Below, piece by piece: positions 8,456 through 18,992 of a stretch of 64,000 nt of DNA (within the stretch, counting starts at the first letter, position 1; every line of letters begins with the position of its first letter). Under the pieces are notes generated by a model. That model did no database searches and had not been told where the DNA came from. It saw only the letters and a program-made list of their open reading frames with translations. The stretch comes from CAWCVR01 sp963799105 (GTDB taxonomy: Bacteria; Acidobacteriota; Terriglobia; Bryobacterales; Bryobacteraceae): NCBI GenBank assembly GCA_963799105.1, contig CAWCVR010000001.1, positions 496,001 through 560,000 on the forward strand. The letters run 5' to 3'. The position numbers and the translations under genes were made by a program.

Positions 8456-10048
8456 GTGGCGCGCGAAGCCCCCACAATCCGGGTAGTCTGGCTGCGGCGC
8501 GGGGTCCAAACCGCCGTCCTGCTGCTGTTTTTCTATCTGTTTCTGGGAACCGTGGAGCAGCCCACCAACCAGCCCGGCGCGGGCGTGCGGCTGTTCTTTC
8601 AGCTCGATCCGCTGGCCGCGCTGGCCTCCGGGCTGGCCGCGCATGCCATCGCGGCGGGCATGCTGCTGTCGTTGGCCACGCTCGCCGTCACGATGGTGTT
8701 CGGCCGCTGGTTCTGCGGCTGGATCTGCCCGTTCGGCACGCTGCACCACTTTTTTTCCAGCCTGCTCCGCGGCCGCGTCAAGGACCGGATCGAAGCCGGC
8801 TACTCGCGCTGGCACAAGGCGAAGTACTACGCGCTGGCGGCGTTTCTGGGCGGCGCGCTGCTGGGCGCCAACGTGGTGGGATGGCTCGACCCGTTGGCGT
8901 TCTTCTTCCGCTCGCTCGCGACCGCCGTCTATCCCGCCGTGAACCACGCCATCGTGAGCCTGTTTACGTGGCTGTACGACGCCAGCCCGGGAGGCGGCCC
9001 GCTGCGCGTCACGGCGGTGAGCGAGCCGGTTTACGAATTCCTGCGGCGGCATTTTCTGGCCGTCCACCAGCCGCACTACTTCGGCAACCTGCTGGTGGGG
9101 GCTTTGTTCACGGAGGTGGTGGCGCTCAATGTCCTGCGCGCGCGCTTCTGGTGCCGCTACGTATGCCCGCTGGGGGCGCTGCTGGGCCTGGCCGCCAAGT
9201 ATCCGGTGGTGCGACTGCGGAGGAACGCGGGCGCCTGCAACGATTGCCGCCTGTGCCTGGCGGATTGCCAGGGCGGCGCCAGTCCCGGCGGCCAGTGGCG
9301 TCCCGAGGAGTGTTTCTACTGCTTCAACTGCCAGTCGGATTGCCCGCCGGGCGCCATTCGGTTCGAGTTGGGGCGGCCGCGGAAGAGCGCGCCGCTGGAC
9401 CTCGGCCGCCGGCGGATGATGGCGTGCGGGGCGGCCGGCGCCGCCTGCGCGCTGCTTTTCGACACCCATCCGCTGGGCAACCGGCGATCGTTCAATCCCG
9501 CGCTGGTGCGTCCGCCCGGGTCGCTGGGCGAGGCGGAGTTTCTCGCCAGGTGCATTCGCTGCGGCGAGTGCATGAAAATCTGTCCCACCAACGCCATCCA
9601 CCCGGCGGCCCTGGAGGCGGGCGTGGAAGGCGTGTGGTCGCCGGTGATGAAGATGACCCTCGGGTACTGCGAATACGAATGTACGCTCTGCTCCGCGGTG
9701 TGTCCCACGGGCGCCATCCGGCCGCTGGATATCGCCGCCAAGCAGGCCATCCGCATCGGCCTGGCGTACATCGACCGCAACCGCTGCCTGCCGTATGCCT
9801 ACGCCCGCTCGTGCATCGTGTGCGAGGAGCACTGTCCAACGCCCAGGAAGGCTATCTGGTTGGAGGAGGTCGAGGTGCTGGGGCCGCGCGGGGAGCGTGT
9901 CACGGTCAAACAGCCGCACGTGGACCCGGACCTATGCATCGGCTGCGGGATCTGCACCAACAAGTGCGTCATTGAGGGCGACCCGGCGGTGCTGGTTTCG
10001 AGCGTGGGAGAGACTCGCAATCCGGGCAACGGCCTGCTGCTGGCTTGA
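8456..10048 (+). CDS. membrane-anchored polyferredoxin (NapH-like 4Fe-4S protein)
   Basis: A 530-residue protein starting at GTG, 1 base after the DUF362 stop. The N-terminal ~280 residues hold about five membrane spans with two NapH-type motifs, WFCGWICPFG and FWCRYVCPLGA. Then follow several 4Fe-4S binding motifs: CNDCRLCLADC, CFYCFNCQSDCPP, CIRCGECMKICPTNAI, CTLCSAVCPTGAI, CIVCEEHCPTP and CIGCGICTNKCV. Related proteins (NapH, RdxA/CcoG, NosR) pass electrons from the quinone pool across the membrane to exported enzymes. The operon context suggests an electron path to the DUF362/DUF6599 pair; the final acceptor is unknown. Confidence 0.88.
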   Translation: MAREAPTIRVVWLRRGVQTAVLLLFFYLFLGTVEQPTNQPGAGVRLFFQLDPLAALASGLAAHAIAAGMLLSLATLAVTMVFGRWFCGWICPFGTLHHFFSSLLRGRVKDRIEAGYSRWHKAKYYALAAFLGGALLGANVVGWLDPLAFFFRSLATAVYPAVNHAIVSLFTWLYDASPGGGPLRVTAVSEPVYEFLRRHFLAVHQPHYFGNLLVGALFTEVVALNVLRARFWCRYVCPLGALLGLAAKYPVVRLRRNAGACNDCRLCLADCQGGASPGGQWRPEECFYCFNCQSDCPPGAIRFELGRPRKSAPLDLGRRRMMACGAAGAACALLFDTHPLGNRRSFNPALVRPPGSLGEAEFLARCIRCGECMKICPTNAIHPAALEAGVEGVWSPVMKMTLGYCEYECTLCSAVCPTGAIRPLDIAAKQAIRIGLAYIDRNRCLPYAYARSCIVCEEHCPTPRKAIWLEEVEVLGPRGERVTVKQPHVDPDLCIGCGICTNKCVIEGDPAVLVSSVGETRNPGNGLLLA

Positions 10049-10055
10049 CGCAACC

Positions 10056-10084
10056 TTGAGCGGGTTGTTGTCAAGTAGTATAAG
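10056..10084 (+). promoter_or_regulatory. sigma-70-type promoter of groES-groEL
   Basis: TTGAGC (10056-10061) and TATAAG (10079-10084) are separated by exactly 17 bases. They lie 32 bases before the CIRCE-like operator. Confidence 0.6.
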
Positions 10085-10115
10085 GTTAGTTGACTCAATG
10101 TGTTACGCGGAAATC

Positions 10116-10142
10116 TTGTCACTCTCGGGGTGAGTGTGCTAA
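10116..10142 (+). promoter_or_regulatory. CIRCE-like operator (HrcA site)
   Basis: TTGTCACTC, a 9-base spacer, then GTGTGCTAA. This matches the CIRCE inverted repeat (TTAGCACTC-N9-GAGTGCTAA) at 15 of 18 positions with the exact spacer. HrcA would bind it and repress groESL until heat shock. hrcA itself is not in the window. Confidence 0.85.
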
Positions 10143-10231
10143 TAATGGTGTTGGAACCACGCGAACAGCAAAGGCGTGGGTCCACTCGTAAACCAGGCTA
10201 TTTCAAACATTCATTTAGGGAGGTTTCGTCC

Positions 10232-10538
10232 ATGAAAATTCGTCCGCTTTATGACCGGATCGTGGTCAAGCGCATCGAACAGCAAGAACAGATGCAAGGC
10301 GGCCTGTACATCCCGGATTCGGCCAAAGAGAAGCCCCAGGAGGGCGAAGTTGTGGCCGTGGGGAAGGGCAAGCGGCTGGAAAACGGCAGGTTGGTTCCGC
10401 TCGACGTCGCAGGCCGGCGACCGCATTCTGTTCGGCAAGTACTCCGGCAGCGACATCAAGCTGGATGGCGAAGAGTATCTGATCATGCGTGAGGACGAAG
10501 TCCTCGGAATTCTCGAAGCCGCGAAGAAGGCTTCCTAA
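10232..10538 (+). CDS. groES: co-chaperonin GroES, interrupted by a +1 indel
   Basis: The protein starts MKIRPLYDRIVVKR with an AGGGAGG ribosome-binding site 8 bases upstream. The first 59 codons read normally to RLVPLDV. One extra base near 10409 (GTCGCAG where GTCCAG would keep frame) moves the rest (QAGDRILFGKYSGSDIKLDG...EAAKKAS) into the next frame. Without that base the product is 101 residues, the normal length, with the mobile-loop region (EKPQEGEVVAVGKGK) intact. GroES caps GroEL in protein folding. It forms a typical operon with groEL 14 bases downstream, under the CIRCE element. I regard the indel as a probable sequence error. Confidence 0.9.
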
Positions 10539-10552
10539 GGAGTCGATGAACG

Positions 10553-12182
<1,630 letters not shown>

Positions 12183-12213
12183 GAAGCAACCGGCGGATAT
12201 CCGCTTTCCATTA

Positions 12214-12247
12214 CCGCGCTCCGGAGAGATCCGGAGCGCGGTTTTTT
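12214..12247 (+). terminator. strong intrinsic terminator of groESL
   Basis: CCGCGCTCCGGA pairs perfectly with TCCGGAGCGCGG across a GAGA loop and is followed by six T residues (12242-12247). It also appears to be the target site of the group II intron that follows. Confidence 0.92.
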
Positions 12248-12676
12248 GTGGTGTGCCGAGCATGTTCGACAGCTCGGGGGTGAAAGTCCCCTTGACAACC
12301 TGATGGAGGTGAAGTCATAGCGAAGCGCAAGGGCGTCGCCGCGAGGCGGGGTCTGAAAGAAGCGTGGAGCAAACGTACGAGTCGATGTACAAGAACCGGA
12401 TTCGAGGCATACGGTGTCGGGCGAGCTGGCAACTGACAGCGAAGCCCATATCCATCAAAGGCACTGGTTGTAAATTCCGGCGGTTGCGTACGGAAGGCGG
12501 TCGAGCTTACCTCGGGAGATCTGTCGTTTGTCCGGGAATCCGGACTGAGGGTGGAGCGATTCATCCTGACCGGACGGCAGAAGTCAGCAGCGGGCGTAGT
12601 AGTCCGGCAGCGGATGAAGGCCCAAACGGTCCTCCGCAAGGAGGGTAATAGGAGCGGTGAGTAAGCGGCGCGACTC

Positions 12677-14056
12677 ATGGGCGACAAGCGGCAGAAGAAC
12701 CAGCTAGTGTTGGCCTTCCTGGAGGAGGATAGGGGTGAAGCCCCGAAATGCCTTCCGGAAGGGACCGAATCGTCTGCGGGAAAGCGCGGGACGGAAAGCC
12801 CGGCCATCACCGAACAGTTGATGGAAGAAGTCTGCGGGCGGGAAAACTGCAAGCAGGCATTGAAACGAGTCAAGGCCAACAAGGGGAGTGCTGGCGTGGA
12901 TGGGATGACCGTCCAGCAGTTGCCAGAGTACCTGAAGCAGCAATGGCCAGCCATTCGGGAACAGTTGTTGAGTGGGACCTATAAGCCGCAGCCGGTGAGA
13001 CGGGTGGAAATCCCCAAGCCGGACGGAGGGGTGCGAAAGCTTGGCATCCCCACGGTGTTGGATCGGTTTATCCAGCAGGCGGTGATGCAGGTGCTGCAAG
13101 GCAGATGGGACCGGACGTTTTCCGATCATAGCTACGGGTTTCGGCCCGGGCGCTCGGCGCATCAGGCGGTGCAGGCGGCACAGCAGTATATTGCGGCAGG
13201 CTATCGCTGGTGTGTGGACTTGGACCTCGAGAAATTCTTCGACCGGGTTTCGCACGACAAACTGATGGCCAGAATCGAGACCAGGGTCAGCGACCGGCGG
13301 ATGTTGACGTTGATCCGGGCGTTTCTGAAGGCCGGAGTGATGGAAGGCGGGCTGGTGAGTCCGGTGGATGAGGGGACGCCGCAGGGCGGTCCTTTGTCGC
13401 CCTTGTTGTCGAACATCGTGCTCGACGAGTTCGACCGGGAGTTGGAGCGGAGAGGTCTCCGGTTTGCACGATACGCGGACGACTGTAATGTGTACGTCCG
13501 CAGCCGGCGGGCCGGGGAGCGAGTGATGGCGAGCATCACGCGATACATCACGACGAAGCTCAAGCTCAAGGTAAATGAGCAGAAGAGTGCGGTGGCACGG
13601 CCATGGGAGCGAAAGTTTCTGGGCTTCAGTTTCACGGCGAACCGGGAGCCAAAGCGGCGCATAGCGCCGAAAGCGGTGATCCGGTTCAAAGCGAAAGTCC
13701 GGGAAGTGACGCGACGGACGCGAGGCGTGAACGTGGAGAGGATGGCCGAGGAGTTGGGCCGTTACCTTCGCGGCTGGATTGGCTATTTCGGCCGATGTCA
13801 GACACCCTCGGTGCTGCAAGGTCTTGAGGAGTGGACCAGACATAGGCTTCGGTCTGTGATCTGGAAGCAGTGGGATCGGGGACCGGTTCGATTCACTGAA
13901 CTGCGGAAACGGGGAGTGGGCAAAGATCTCGCCGCCCAAACGGCGGGCAGCGCTCACGGTCCGTGGAGGCTGGCGAATAGCCCGGCACTTCAGATTGCGC
14001 TGCCCAATGCTTACTTCGACTCGCTCGGGATTCCAAGATTGACTGTCGGACGGTAG
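12677..14056 (+). CDS. ltrA: group II intron reverse transcriptase/maturase
   Basis: A 459-residue intron-encoded protein. The reverse transcriptase domain spans roughly residues 60-320 and has GVDGMT, PKPDGGVRKLGIP, the SYGFRPGRSAHQAV block and the catalytic FARYADD near residue 270. The maturase X domain follows (FLGFSF, RYLRGWIGYFG). No HNH endonuclease is present; the protein ends PNAYFDSLGIPRL as in class C enzymes. It splices the intron and copies it into new DNA sites. The frame is intact, so the element may still be active. Confidence 0.93.
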   Translation: MGDKRQKNQLVLAFLEEDRGEAPKCLPEGTESSAGKRGTESPAITEQLMEEVCGRENCKQALKRVKANKGSAGVDGMTVQQLPEYLKQQWPAIREQLLSGTYKPQPVRRVEIPKPDGGVRKLGIPTVLDRFIQQAVMQVLQGRWDRTFSDHSYGFRPGRSAHQAVQAAQQYIAAGYRWCVDLDLEKFFDRVSHDKLMARIETRVSDRRMLTLIRAFLKAGVMEGGLVSPVDEGTPQGGPLSPLLSNIVLDEFDRELERRGLRFARYADDCNVYVRSRRAGERVMASITRYITTKLKLKVNEQKSAVARPWERKFLGFSFTANREPKRRIAPKAVIRFKAKVREVTRRTRGVNVERMAEELGRYLRGWIGYFGRCQTPSVLQGLEEWTRHRLRSVIWKQWDRGPVRFTELRKRGVGKDLAAQTAGSAHGPWRLANSPALQIALPNAYFDSLGIPRLTVGR

Positions 14057-14069
14057 CTCAACCCGCCGA

Positions 14070-14101
14070 ACCGCCGGATGCGGACCCGCATGTCCGGTGG
14101 T
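14070..14101 (+). ncRNA. group II intron domain V
   Basis: A 32-base hairpin, ACCGCCGGA pairing with TCCGGTGGT around an inner TGCGG/CCGCA stem. It lies 14 bases after the maturase stop, the expected place and fold of the catalytic domain V. Confidence 0.75.
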
Positions 14102-14222
14102 GTGACAGGGAAAGCTGGCGACGGCCTACCTATGTCGATCGCCGCGCCTGTCTCCCGGCCAGACGGCTCCATCCTGGCGCAGCGAAAGCGCCGAATAACA
14201 GGTTGATGGGTTGATGCTCGGG

Positions 14223-14624
14223 CTATAATCCGTGGGAGATCAGCTTGAGACCCGGTACGCCCAGATAATCGCTGCCGTTGTGTGTAACCAACGGAGTCTC
14301 GTACAGCAACGCCGTGGCGGCGATCCAGGCATCGGCTGTCTCGATCCGGCGTCCGGCGGCCTGCGCGGCCACCATCACCTCGGCCCACTTGCGGCAAAGA
14401 TCCGGGCTGGAGGGCACGACGGTGAATCGCTCGAAGTAGAGGCGCAACCAGTGAACGCGCTGGGAACCCCAGCGGTATTGAAGCGCCCAACGCTCGACCT
14501 CAGCCACGGTCATGAACGAGACGCCCGCGGCACGCCCGGCGAGATCCGCGCCGTAGAGTTGTCCGATGGGATGGTTCTTGAAGAGGAACGAAACTACGTC
14601 AGTATCGACAATGACCTCGGTCAT
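14223..14624 (-). CDS. VapC-like PIN-domain toxin
   Basis: A 133-residue PIN nuclease starting MTEVIVDTDVVSFLF. Acidic active-site residues appear at D7, in VAEVERWAL, and in ETADAWIAATALL. The start overlaps the upstream antitoxin stop by 4 bases (ATGA). The fold and length fit the VapC family of RNA-cleaving toxins. It lies 90 bases downstream of the group II intron, in opposite orientation. Confidence 0.85.
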   Translation of the reverse strand: MTEVIVDTDVVSFLFKNHPIGQLYGADLAGRAAGVSFMTVAEVERWALQYRWGSQRVHWLRLYFERFTVVPSSPDLCRKWAEVMVAAQAAGRRIETADAWIAATALLYETPLVTHNGSDYLGVPGLKLISHGL

Positions 14625-14860
14625 GCAGTCGGTTCAGTCCGCTTGTGGCCGCGCCATTCGTGGAGGGTCGCCAAAAACTCCTCGATGGACTCCTCCTTGG
14701 GCCAGAAATCGCCGTGCAACAGGGAGACGTCCGTGATAGGGCCGGTGCCCTGCTCGGCCATGAGCTGCGCGAACGAAGGGTGCCCGGCCGCAGAGTAGCC
14801 GGCATCGGCTGGCCGGCCGCCAACCGCCGGTGTTTCGCGCTGGATATTCTTCTCAGCCAC
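14621..14860 (-). CDS. antitoxin partner of VapC
   Basis: A 79-residue acidic protein (MAEKNIQRETPAVG...) ending EEFLATLHEWRGHKRTEPTA, translationally coupled to the PIN toxin by ATGA. The central part (PITDVSLLHGDFWPKEESIE) resembles antitoxins whose C-terminal tail wraps the PIN active site. No DNA-binding motif is clear. Identification rests mainly on position. Confidence 0.6.
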   Translation of the reverse strand: MAEKNIQRETPAVGGRPADAGYSAAGHPSFAQLMAEQGTGPITDVSLLHGDFWPKEESIEEFLATLHEWRGHKRTEPTA

Positions 14861-15004
14861 AGGTCACCTCCATCTCTCCGAATATAGCATCTCGGGAAAA
14901 GAGCCGCTTTGGTCAGAAAAGCAGCAGGAGTTAAACGTATAAGCGAAAACCCCATTCACAACCTGCCCCACATCATCGCGGCACCGTCAGCCGGGAGCCG
15001 CCGG

Positions 15005-16636
15005 CTACGGGTTACAACTCCATCTCGGCGGCGCCGCGGGATGGGTCTCGCGCGCCAGGAGCAGGAAGTGGCCGGGAGGCATGGGGACGATCTCGTGGGC
15101 GGCCGAGGCCGCCGCGGAGACGGCTTCGCGATAGCCCTCGGGAATGAAGAAATCGCTGCTGGGGTGGTTGCGAATGGTGCGCGCCAGACCGGCCGCGGAC
15201 GAGCCCACGATCAGCGTGCCCACGGGACCGGTGGATTCCATTCCCCAGTCGCGGAGCTGCCGGCCGAAGAAGGGGAGCCAGCGGCCGAGATCGTCGAACC
15301 GATCGGCGTCGAGAACGATGCCCATGGCGGCGAAGTCCATACCGTACCGGCCGGAGACGGGAGTATGGCCGATCAGGTAGTAGCGGGCCCTGGGGAGCGG
15401 CAGCACGCTCGAGTACATCTCGTCGTCAAGCTGCACCAGGACGAGCTCGTTGGCGCGGCCCATGCCGCAGTACTCCGAGAGCATGGGAGCGGCCGGGACG
15501 ACCGTGCCTCCGCGGAAGGAGATTCCCCAGGGCTCGCCGGGCGTGGCGGCCTTGAGGGCGAACCCCGCCAGCGCCACGGCCAGCAGCCACTTCCCCGAAC
15601 GGACCTCGGCCAGGGTTCCGTAGCAGGCAGCCAGGATGGCGGCGGCGGGCACGAGCGGCAGGAGGTAGGTGACATTGCGGTACTGCCAGAAGAACACGGC
15701 CGCCAGCACGACGCTTATCCAACAGGCCAGCAGCACGGCCGGCGCGGAGCGGCGTTTCAATTCCGCGGCCAGCGCGGGGAGCGCGACCAGCGCGAGGGCG
15801 GCCAGCAGCGGGTCGATGCGCAACATGCGCATCAGGTAGAAGAGCGCCTGGTTCTCGTGGGTCGTTTGCGGAGGCGCGCCCGCGCCGTGCCCCAGGATTT
15901 CGATGTCCACGTGCTCGGCCCAGAACCATCGGTGGTGGGCCACCGCCTGGTAGACGAACCAGGGCGCGGCCAGCGCCAGGGCCAAGGCCGCGGCGGCACA
16001 CATGCGCCCCAACGCGGGACGCCGGTTTCGCGGCGCCAGCAGCCAGTACAGCGCCAGTATCCCCAGGGGAAGCGCGCCGGCCACGCTCTTGGTGAGAATC
16101 GCCGCGGCGACCGAACCGGCGTAACCCCAGAAGGCCGCGCGCGACTCCAGCCACGGATCCGCGAAGAGGCAGTACACGGCGGCCGTCGTAAAGGCCACCA
16201 GCAGCCCGTCGGTAAGACACATGCTCCCCAGCACGTGCCACAGATGATTGGATGCCAGCAGCAGGACTGCGGCGGCTCCCGCCTGCCAGGAGCGGACTTC
16301 CGCCGCCCACCAGAAGACCAGTCCGGCGGCCAGGGCGCACAGGAGCGCGATAGGAAAGCGCAGCGCCAGCCGCGAGACGCCCGCAAGACGCGCCGAGAAG
16401 CCCGCCATCCACATCAGCAGTGGCGGCTTATAGAGCGCCATCCGCCCCATGAACATGGGAGTGAGCCAACCGCCCTCGACAGCCATGTGGATGGCGCTGG
16501 ATGCGTAGACCGCTTCATCCTGTGCCCTCACGCCGCCGACGGGATCGAGATAGTCGCCCGCCAGTCCCACCCGTGCCGCCCGCGGGAGCAGGCAGGCGAG
16601 CGCGAACAGGGCGGCGGCGAGAAAGGCGCGGTGCAT
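15005..16636 (-). CDS. ArnT/PMT-like membrane glycosyltransferase (GT39/GT83 type)
   Basis: A 543-residue protein with about ten hydrophobic helices in its first 380 residues. The first periplasmic loop carries the GT-C acidic signature DEAVYASSAIHMAVEGGWL, followed by YKPPLLMW, the pattern seen in ArnT-type undecaprenyl-phosphate-sugar transferases. The C-terminal ~150 residues are soluble. Such enzymes transfer a sugar from a polyprenyl-phosphate carrier to lipid A, protein or other envelope acceptors; donor and acceptor cannot be told. Convergent or operon partners are absent, and a repeat lies between it and the upstream GH gene. Confidence 0.8.
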   Translation of the reverse strand: MHRAFLAAALFALACLLPRAARVGLAGDYLDPVGGVRAQDEAVYASSAIHMAVEGGWLTPMFMGRMALYKPPLLMWMAGFSARLAGVSRLALRFPIALLCALAAGLVFWWAAEVRSWQAGAAAVLLLASNHLWHVLGSMCLTDGLLVAFTTAAVYCLFADPWLESRAAFWGYAGSVAAAILTKSVAGALPLGILALYWLLAPRNRRPALGRMCAAAALALALAAPWFVYQAVAHHRWFWAEHVDIEILGHGAGAPPQTTHENQALFYLMRMLRIDPLLAALALVALPALAAELKRRSAPAVLLACWISVVLAAVFFWQYRNVTYLLPLVPAAAILAACYGTLAEVRSGKWLLAVALAGFALKAATPGEPWGISFRGGTVVPAAPMLSEYCGMGRANELVLVQLDDEMYSSVLPLPRARYYLIGHTPVSGRYGMDFAAMGIVLDADRFDDLGRWLPFFGRQLRDWGMESTGPVGTLIVGSSAAGLARTIRNHPSSDFFIPEGYREAVSAAASAAHEIVPMPPGHFLLLARETHPAAPPRWSCNP

Positions 16637-16670
16637 GGGCGGACTGCTAATAGTCTACTGCCCGGCGGTG

Positions 16671-16797
16671 GTGGGGCGGACCCCCAGATCCGCGCGGGAC
16701 GCCCCCGTCCCTCTCTTCGCCTGTGTAGGGTCAAGTGCCGGCTACGGGCGAAGAGCCGGCCAGGGGGCCGGCTGCGGACCAGGGGGTCCGCCCTACC
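16671..16797. repeat. BIME-like palindromic repeat, family A copy 1
   Basis: The unit opens GTGGGGCGGACCCCCAGATC and closes GGACCAGGGGGTCCGCCCTA, so the ends are inverted copies of a GTGG plus hairpin unit. It overlaps the TAG stop codon of the adjacent glycosidase gene (16793-16795). Two relatives lie at 25576 and 63836. Confidence 0.85.
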
Positions 16798-18850
16798 GAG
16801 GGTCGATGTGGACGATTTCGGAGCTGTCGGGGTTGGGCAGGGGAACGGGAACGCCGCCGGACATCAGTTGGGCGCCGGGCAAGGAATACACGGCGGGGCT
16901 TACCTCGAACCATACGGTGTAACGCTGGGCTGGATTCAGACCGGGCGGGAGGAAGGTGTATTGGGGAGCGTCGGATGGGGCGCGGGTGATGATGGCCACG
17001 GCGCTGTCGAGAGCCGGGTTGTAGCTCATGATCGCGTCGGTCGAGGTGGGCGAGGGCGGTTGAATGTGGAATACCTTGCTCCCGTTGATGCGGCCGCGCG
17101 TGGTCTTGTAATTGGCGATTTGTTGGGACAGGAAGCCCGCCTGGCCGCCGGAGATCCCGTCCAGGGGAAGCATCAGGACCCAGTTGCCGCCGAACCTGTA
17201 GCTGTTGGTGGCGGACGAGGTGACGCCATCCGAGGCCGGCATGTAGCGGTCGGCATAGCGCGGCGGGAACGGATAGGTGGCCCCGTACACGGCCTGCCGC
17301 CCCGCGAACGAGCCGGATGCGTCGTTGGTGATGGAGGTGACGTAGTTCTTCACCATGTTGAACGTCATCATGTTGCCGCCGTCTTCGCAATTCTCCCAGG
17401 AGACATTGGGGCGGGCCGCCTCGATGGCGGACACCACGGCGTCGATCCCCTCGACCGCGTTGGCGTAGTTGCTGTCGCCCGGATCGTGCGTGTGGGTGGT
17501 CTTGGTGCACTCCTTCACCATGTTCTCGCCGTCCTGCAGGATCCAATCCACCTGATAGTCGTCGATGATGTGGAGCGCCTGCTGGGTCACCCAGTTCCGC
17601 GTGTCCGTGTTGGAGAGGCACAGCGAGACGGCGCCGAAGTAGCCGTCGCTCACGCTGGACGTCCAGTCCGGGTTGGCCTGGAGCACGGGACTGTCCGGGT
17701 CGGCGTCGGTGAGGGCGAAGTGCAGTCCGAACTTCATGCCGAGCGAATGGACGTAACCGGAGACGGCGGCGAGCCCGTGGGGAAACTTCACCGGGTCCTC
17801 GTACCAGTCGCCGATGGAGCGCGCCCAACCCAGATCGACGATGAAGAGTTCCACGCCCAGATTCGCCGCCACCTGCGCGTTGCGCATGAGGGTGTCTTCG
17901 TCGATGGCCGCGCCGTACGACCAGGAGTCCCACGCCACGTAGGGAAACGCATTGGCGTCCGGCATGGGCCGGGCGAGCACGCTCTCGACGAAGGACTGCG
18001 TGCGGTATCCGGCTTCGTCGAAATCGCCGTGGAACAGTCCCAGGAAGCCGTGCGGCGTCTCGAAGCTATCCATGTACGCCACCGGATGATTCAGGCCGGG
18101 CACGCTGGAGTAGAACTGCAGAATTCCCTGGCTCGCCTGTTGCTGCACGGTGACTTCGGCGCGGCCGTCGAATTCCCAGCCGGCGAACAATCCACGGTCG
18201 TTGGCGTCGCGAACCGCCAGCCATCCGCACTGCTGCCCGTGCGCGCCGGAGTCGACGGTCACGGGAGTGCCGTCGGGAGCGAGGTCGGACTGAACCGTCT
18301 CGAAATTCCCGGGGACGCCGGACACGGACCACTGGTTCACGCGCAACGCGGTGTAGTTCCGGCCGCCGTCGCCGAAGGCCCAGGGAAGCATGTCGATCCC
18401 GGTGACATAGGCCGTTCCGCCGGTCAGGTTGCGGTAGCGCAGGTGGTACCGCAGCACCGGCTGATTATCGTACATGTCGAAGATCGCGGTGATCTGCGCC
18501 GCCCCCGCCAGATCCTGAAGCACAATCACCTGCCGGATGCCCGAAGGGCTGGCCGTCGCGGTGTACTGGTCCAGCAGGGAGTATTGACGGCTGGCGTCGA
18601 AGACATCGTGGCCGGCTTGCAGGTGAATCGGCGAAGAGGGTTGGTTGGCGGGAGCCGTCCAAAGGTCTCCATCCTGTAAATCGTAGATGGACTGCGTGAG
18701 GAAGCGTCCGTCGGGTGTGAGCTGGAAGGTCGCCTGAACCCAGCCGTTGCCGATCACCCAGGTGTTCAAGTTGGGATCATAGACGGACTGCGCGGCATGG
18801 CTCACGGAACCGGCCAGCGCCACAAACGCCATGAGTACAGACTTGAGCAT
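16793..18850 (-). CDS. secreted GH36/clan GH-D alpha-galactosidase-like enzyme
   Basis: A 685-residue protein with a signal peptide (LKSVLMAFVALAGSVSHAAQ). An N-terminal beta-sandwich (to about residue 300) precedes a TIM barrel that starts YVAWDSWSYGAAIDEDTLM. The motif NLGVELFIVDLGWARSIGDW is the usual D-G-W strand. WILQDGENM holds the expected nucleophile Asp, in a context different from the common KWDxN. ENCEDGGNMM aligns with the acid/base region. It probably removes terminal alpha-galactose from plant oligosaccharides, but specificity is uncertain. The stop codon lies inside the family A repeat. Confidence 0.8.
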   Translation of the reverse strand: MLKSVLMAFVALAGSVSHAAQSVYDPNLNTWVIGNGWVQATFQLTPDGRFLTQSIYDLQDGDLWTAPANQPSSPIHLQAGHDVFDASRQYSLLDQYTATASPSGIRQVIVLQDLAGAAQITAIFDMYDNQPVLRYHLRYRNLTGGTAYVTGIDMLPWAFGDGGRNYTALRVNQWSVSGVPGNFETVQSDLAPDGTPVTVDSGAHGQQCGWLAVRDANDRGLFAGWEFDGRAEVTVQQQASQGILQFYSSVPGLNHPVAYMDSFETPHGFLGLFHGDFDEAGYRTQSFVESVLARPMPDANAFPYVAWDSWSYGAAIDEDTLMRNAQVAANLGVELFIVDLGWARSIGDWYEDPVKFPHGLAAVSGYVHSLGMKFGLHFALTDADPDSPVLQANPDWTSSVSDGYFGAVSLCLSNTDTRNWVTQQALHIIDDYQVDWILQDGENMVKECTKTTHTHDPGDSNYANAVEGIDAVVSAIEAARPNVSWENCEDGGNMMTFNMVKNYVTSITNDASGSFAGRQAVYGATYPFPPRYADRYMPASDGVTSSATNSYRFGGNWVLMLPLDGISGGQAGFLSQQIANYKTTRGRINGSKVFHIQPPSPTSTDAIMSYNPALDSAVAIITRAPSDAPQYTFLPPGLNPAQRYTVWFEVSPAVYSLPGAQLMSGGVPVPLPNPDSSEIVHIDPR

Positions 18851-18992
18851 CGCAACCCTACTCTATTGAACGCGGATCCGCGCCAAAGGTTGCGTCCAAT
18901 TAGATAATTTCGTATGAAAATCGGGGAACTAAGTGTAATTTGTAAGGAAACTAACGAAACCTCCGTGGAAATCCGCGATCCCGGGCGGCAGG

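Larger units (their letters stand above)
12251..14133 (+). mobile_element. group II intron (class C-like), inserted behind the groEL terminator
   Basis: The 5' end is placed at GTGTG (12251-12255), matching the GUGYG start of group II introns, four bases after the T-run of the groEL terminator. Domain I-type sequence follows, including the GGGGGTGAAAGTCCCC hairpin. The reverse transcriptase gene lies inside, and a domain V hairpin sits at 14070-14101. The 3' end is placed near 14133 (CCTACCTAT); both ends are accurate to a few bases only. Insertion just after an intrinsic terminator and an encoded protein without an endonuclease domain are hallmarks of bacterial class C introns. Confidence 0.82.

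Noticed and set aside
14909..18679. A 1256-codon open frame on the plus strand
   Set aside because: It is antisense to the glycosyltransferase and GH36-like genes, with His/Arg/Gly-rich shadow composition and no motifs.
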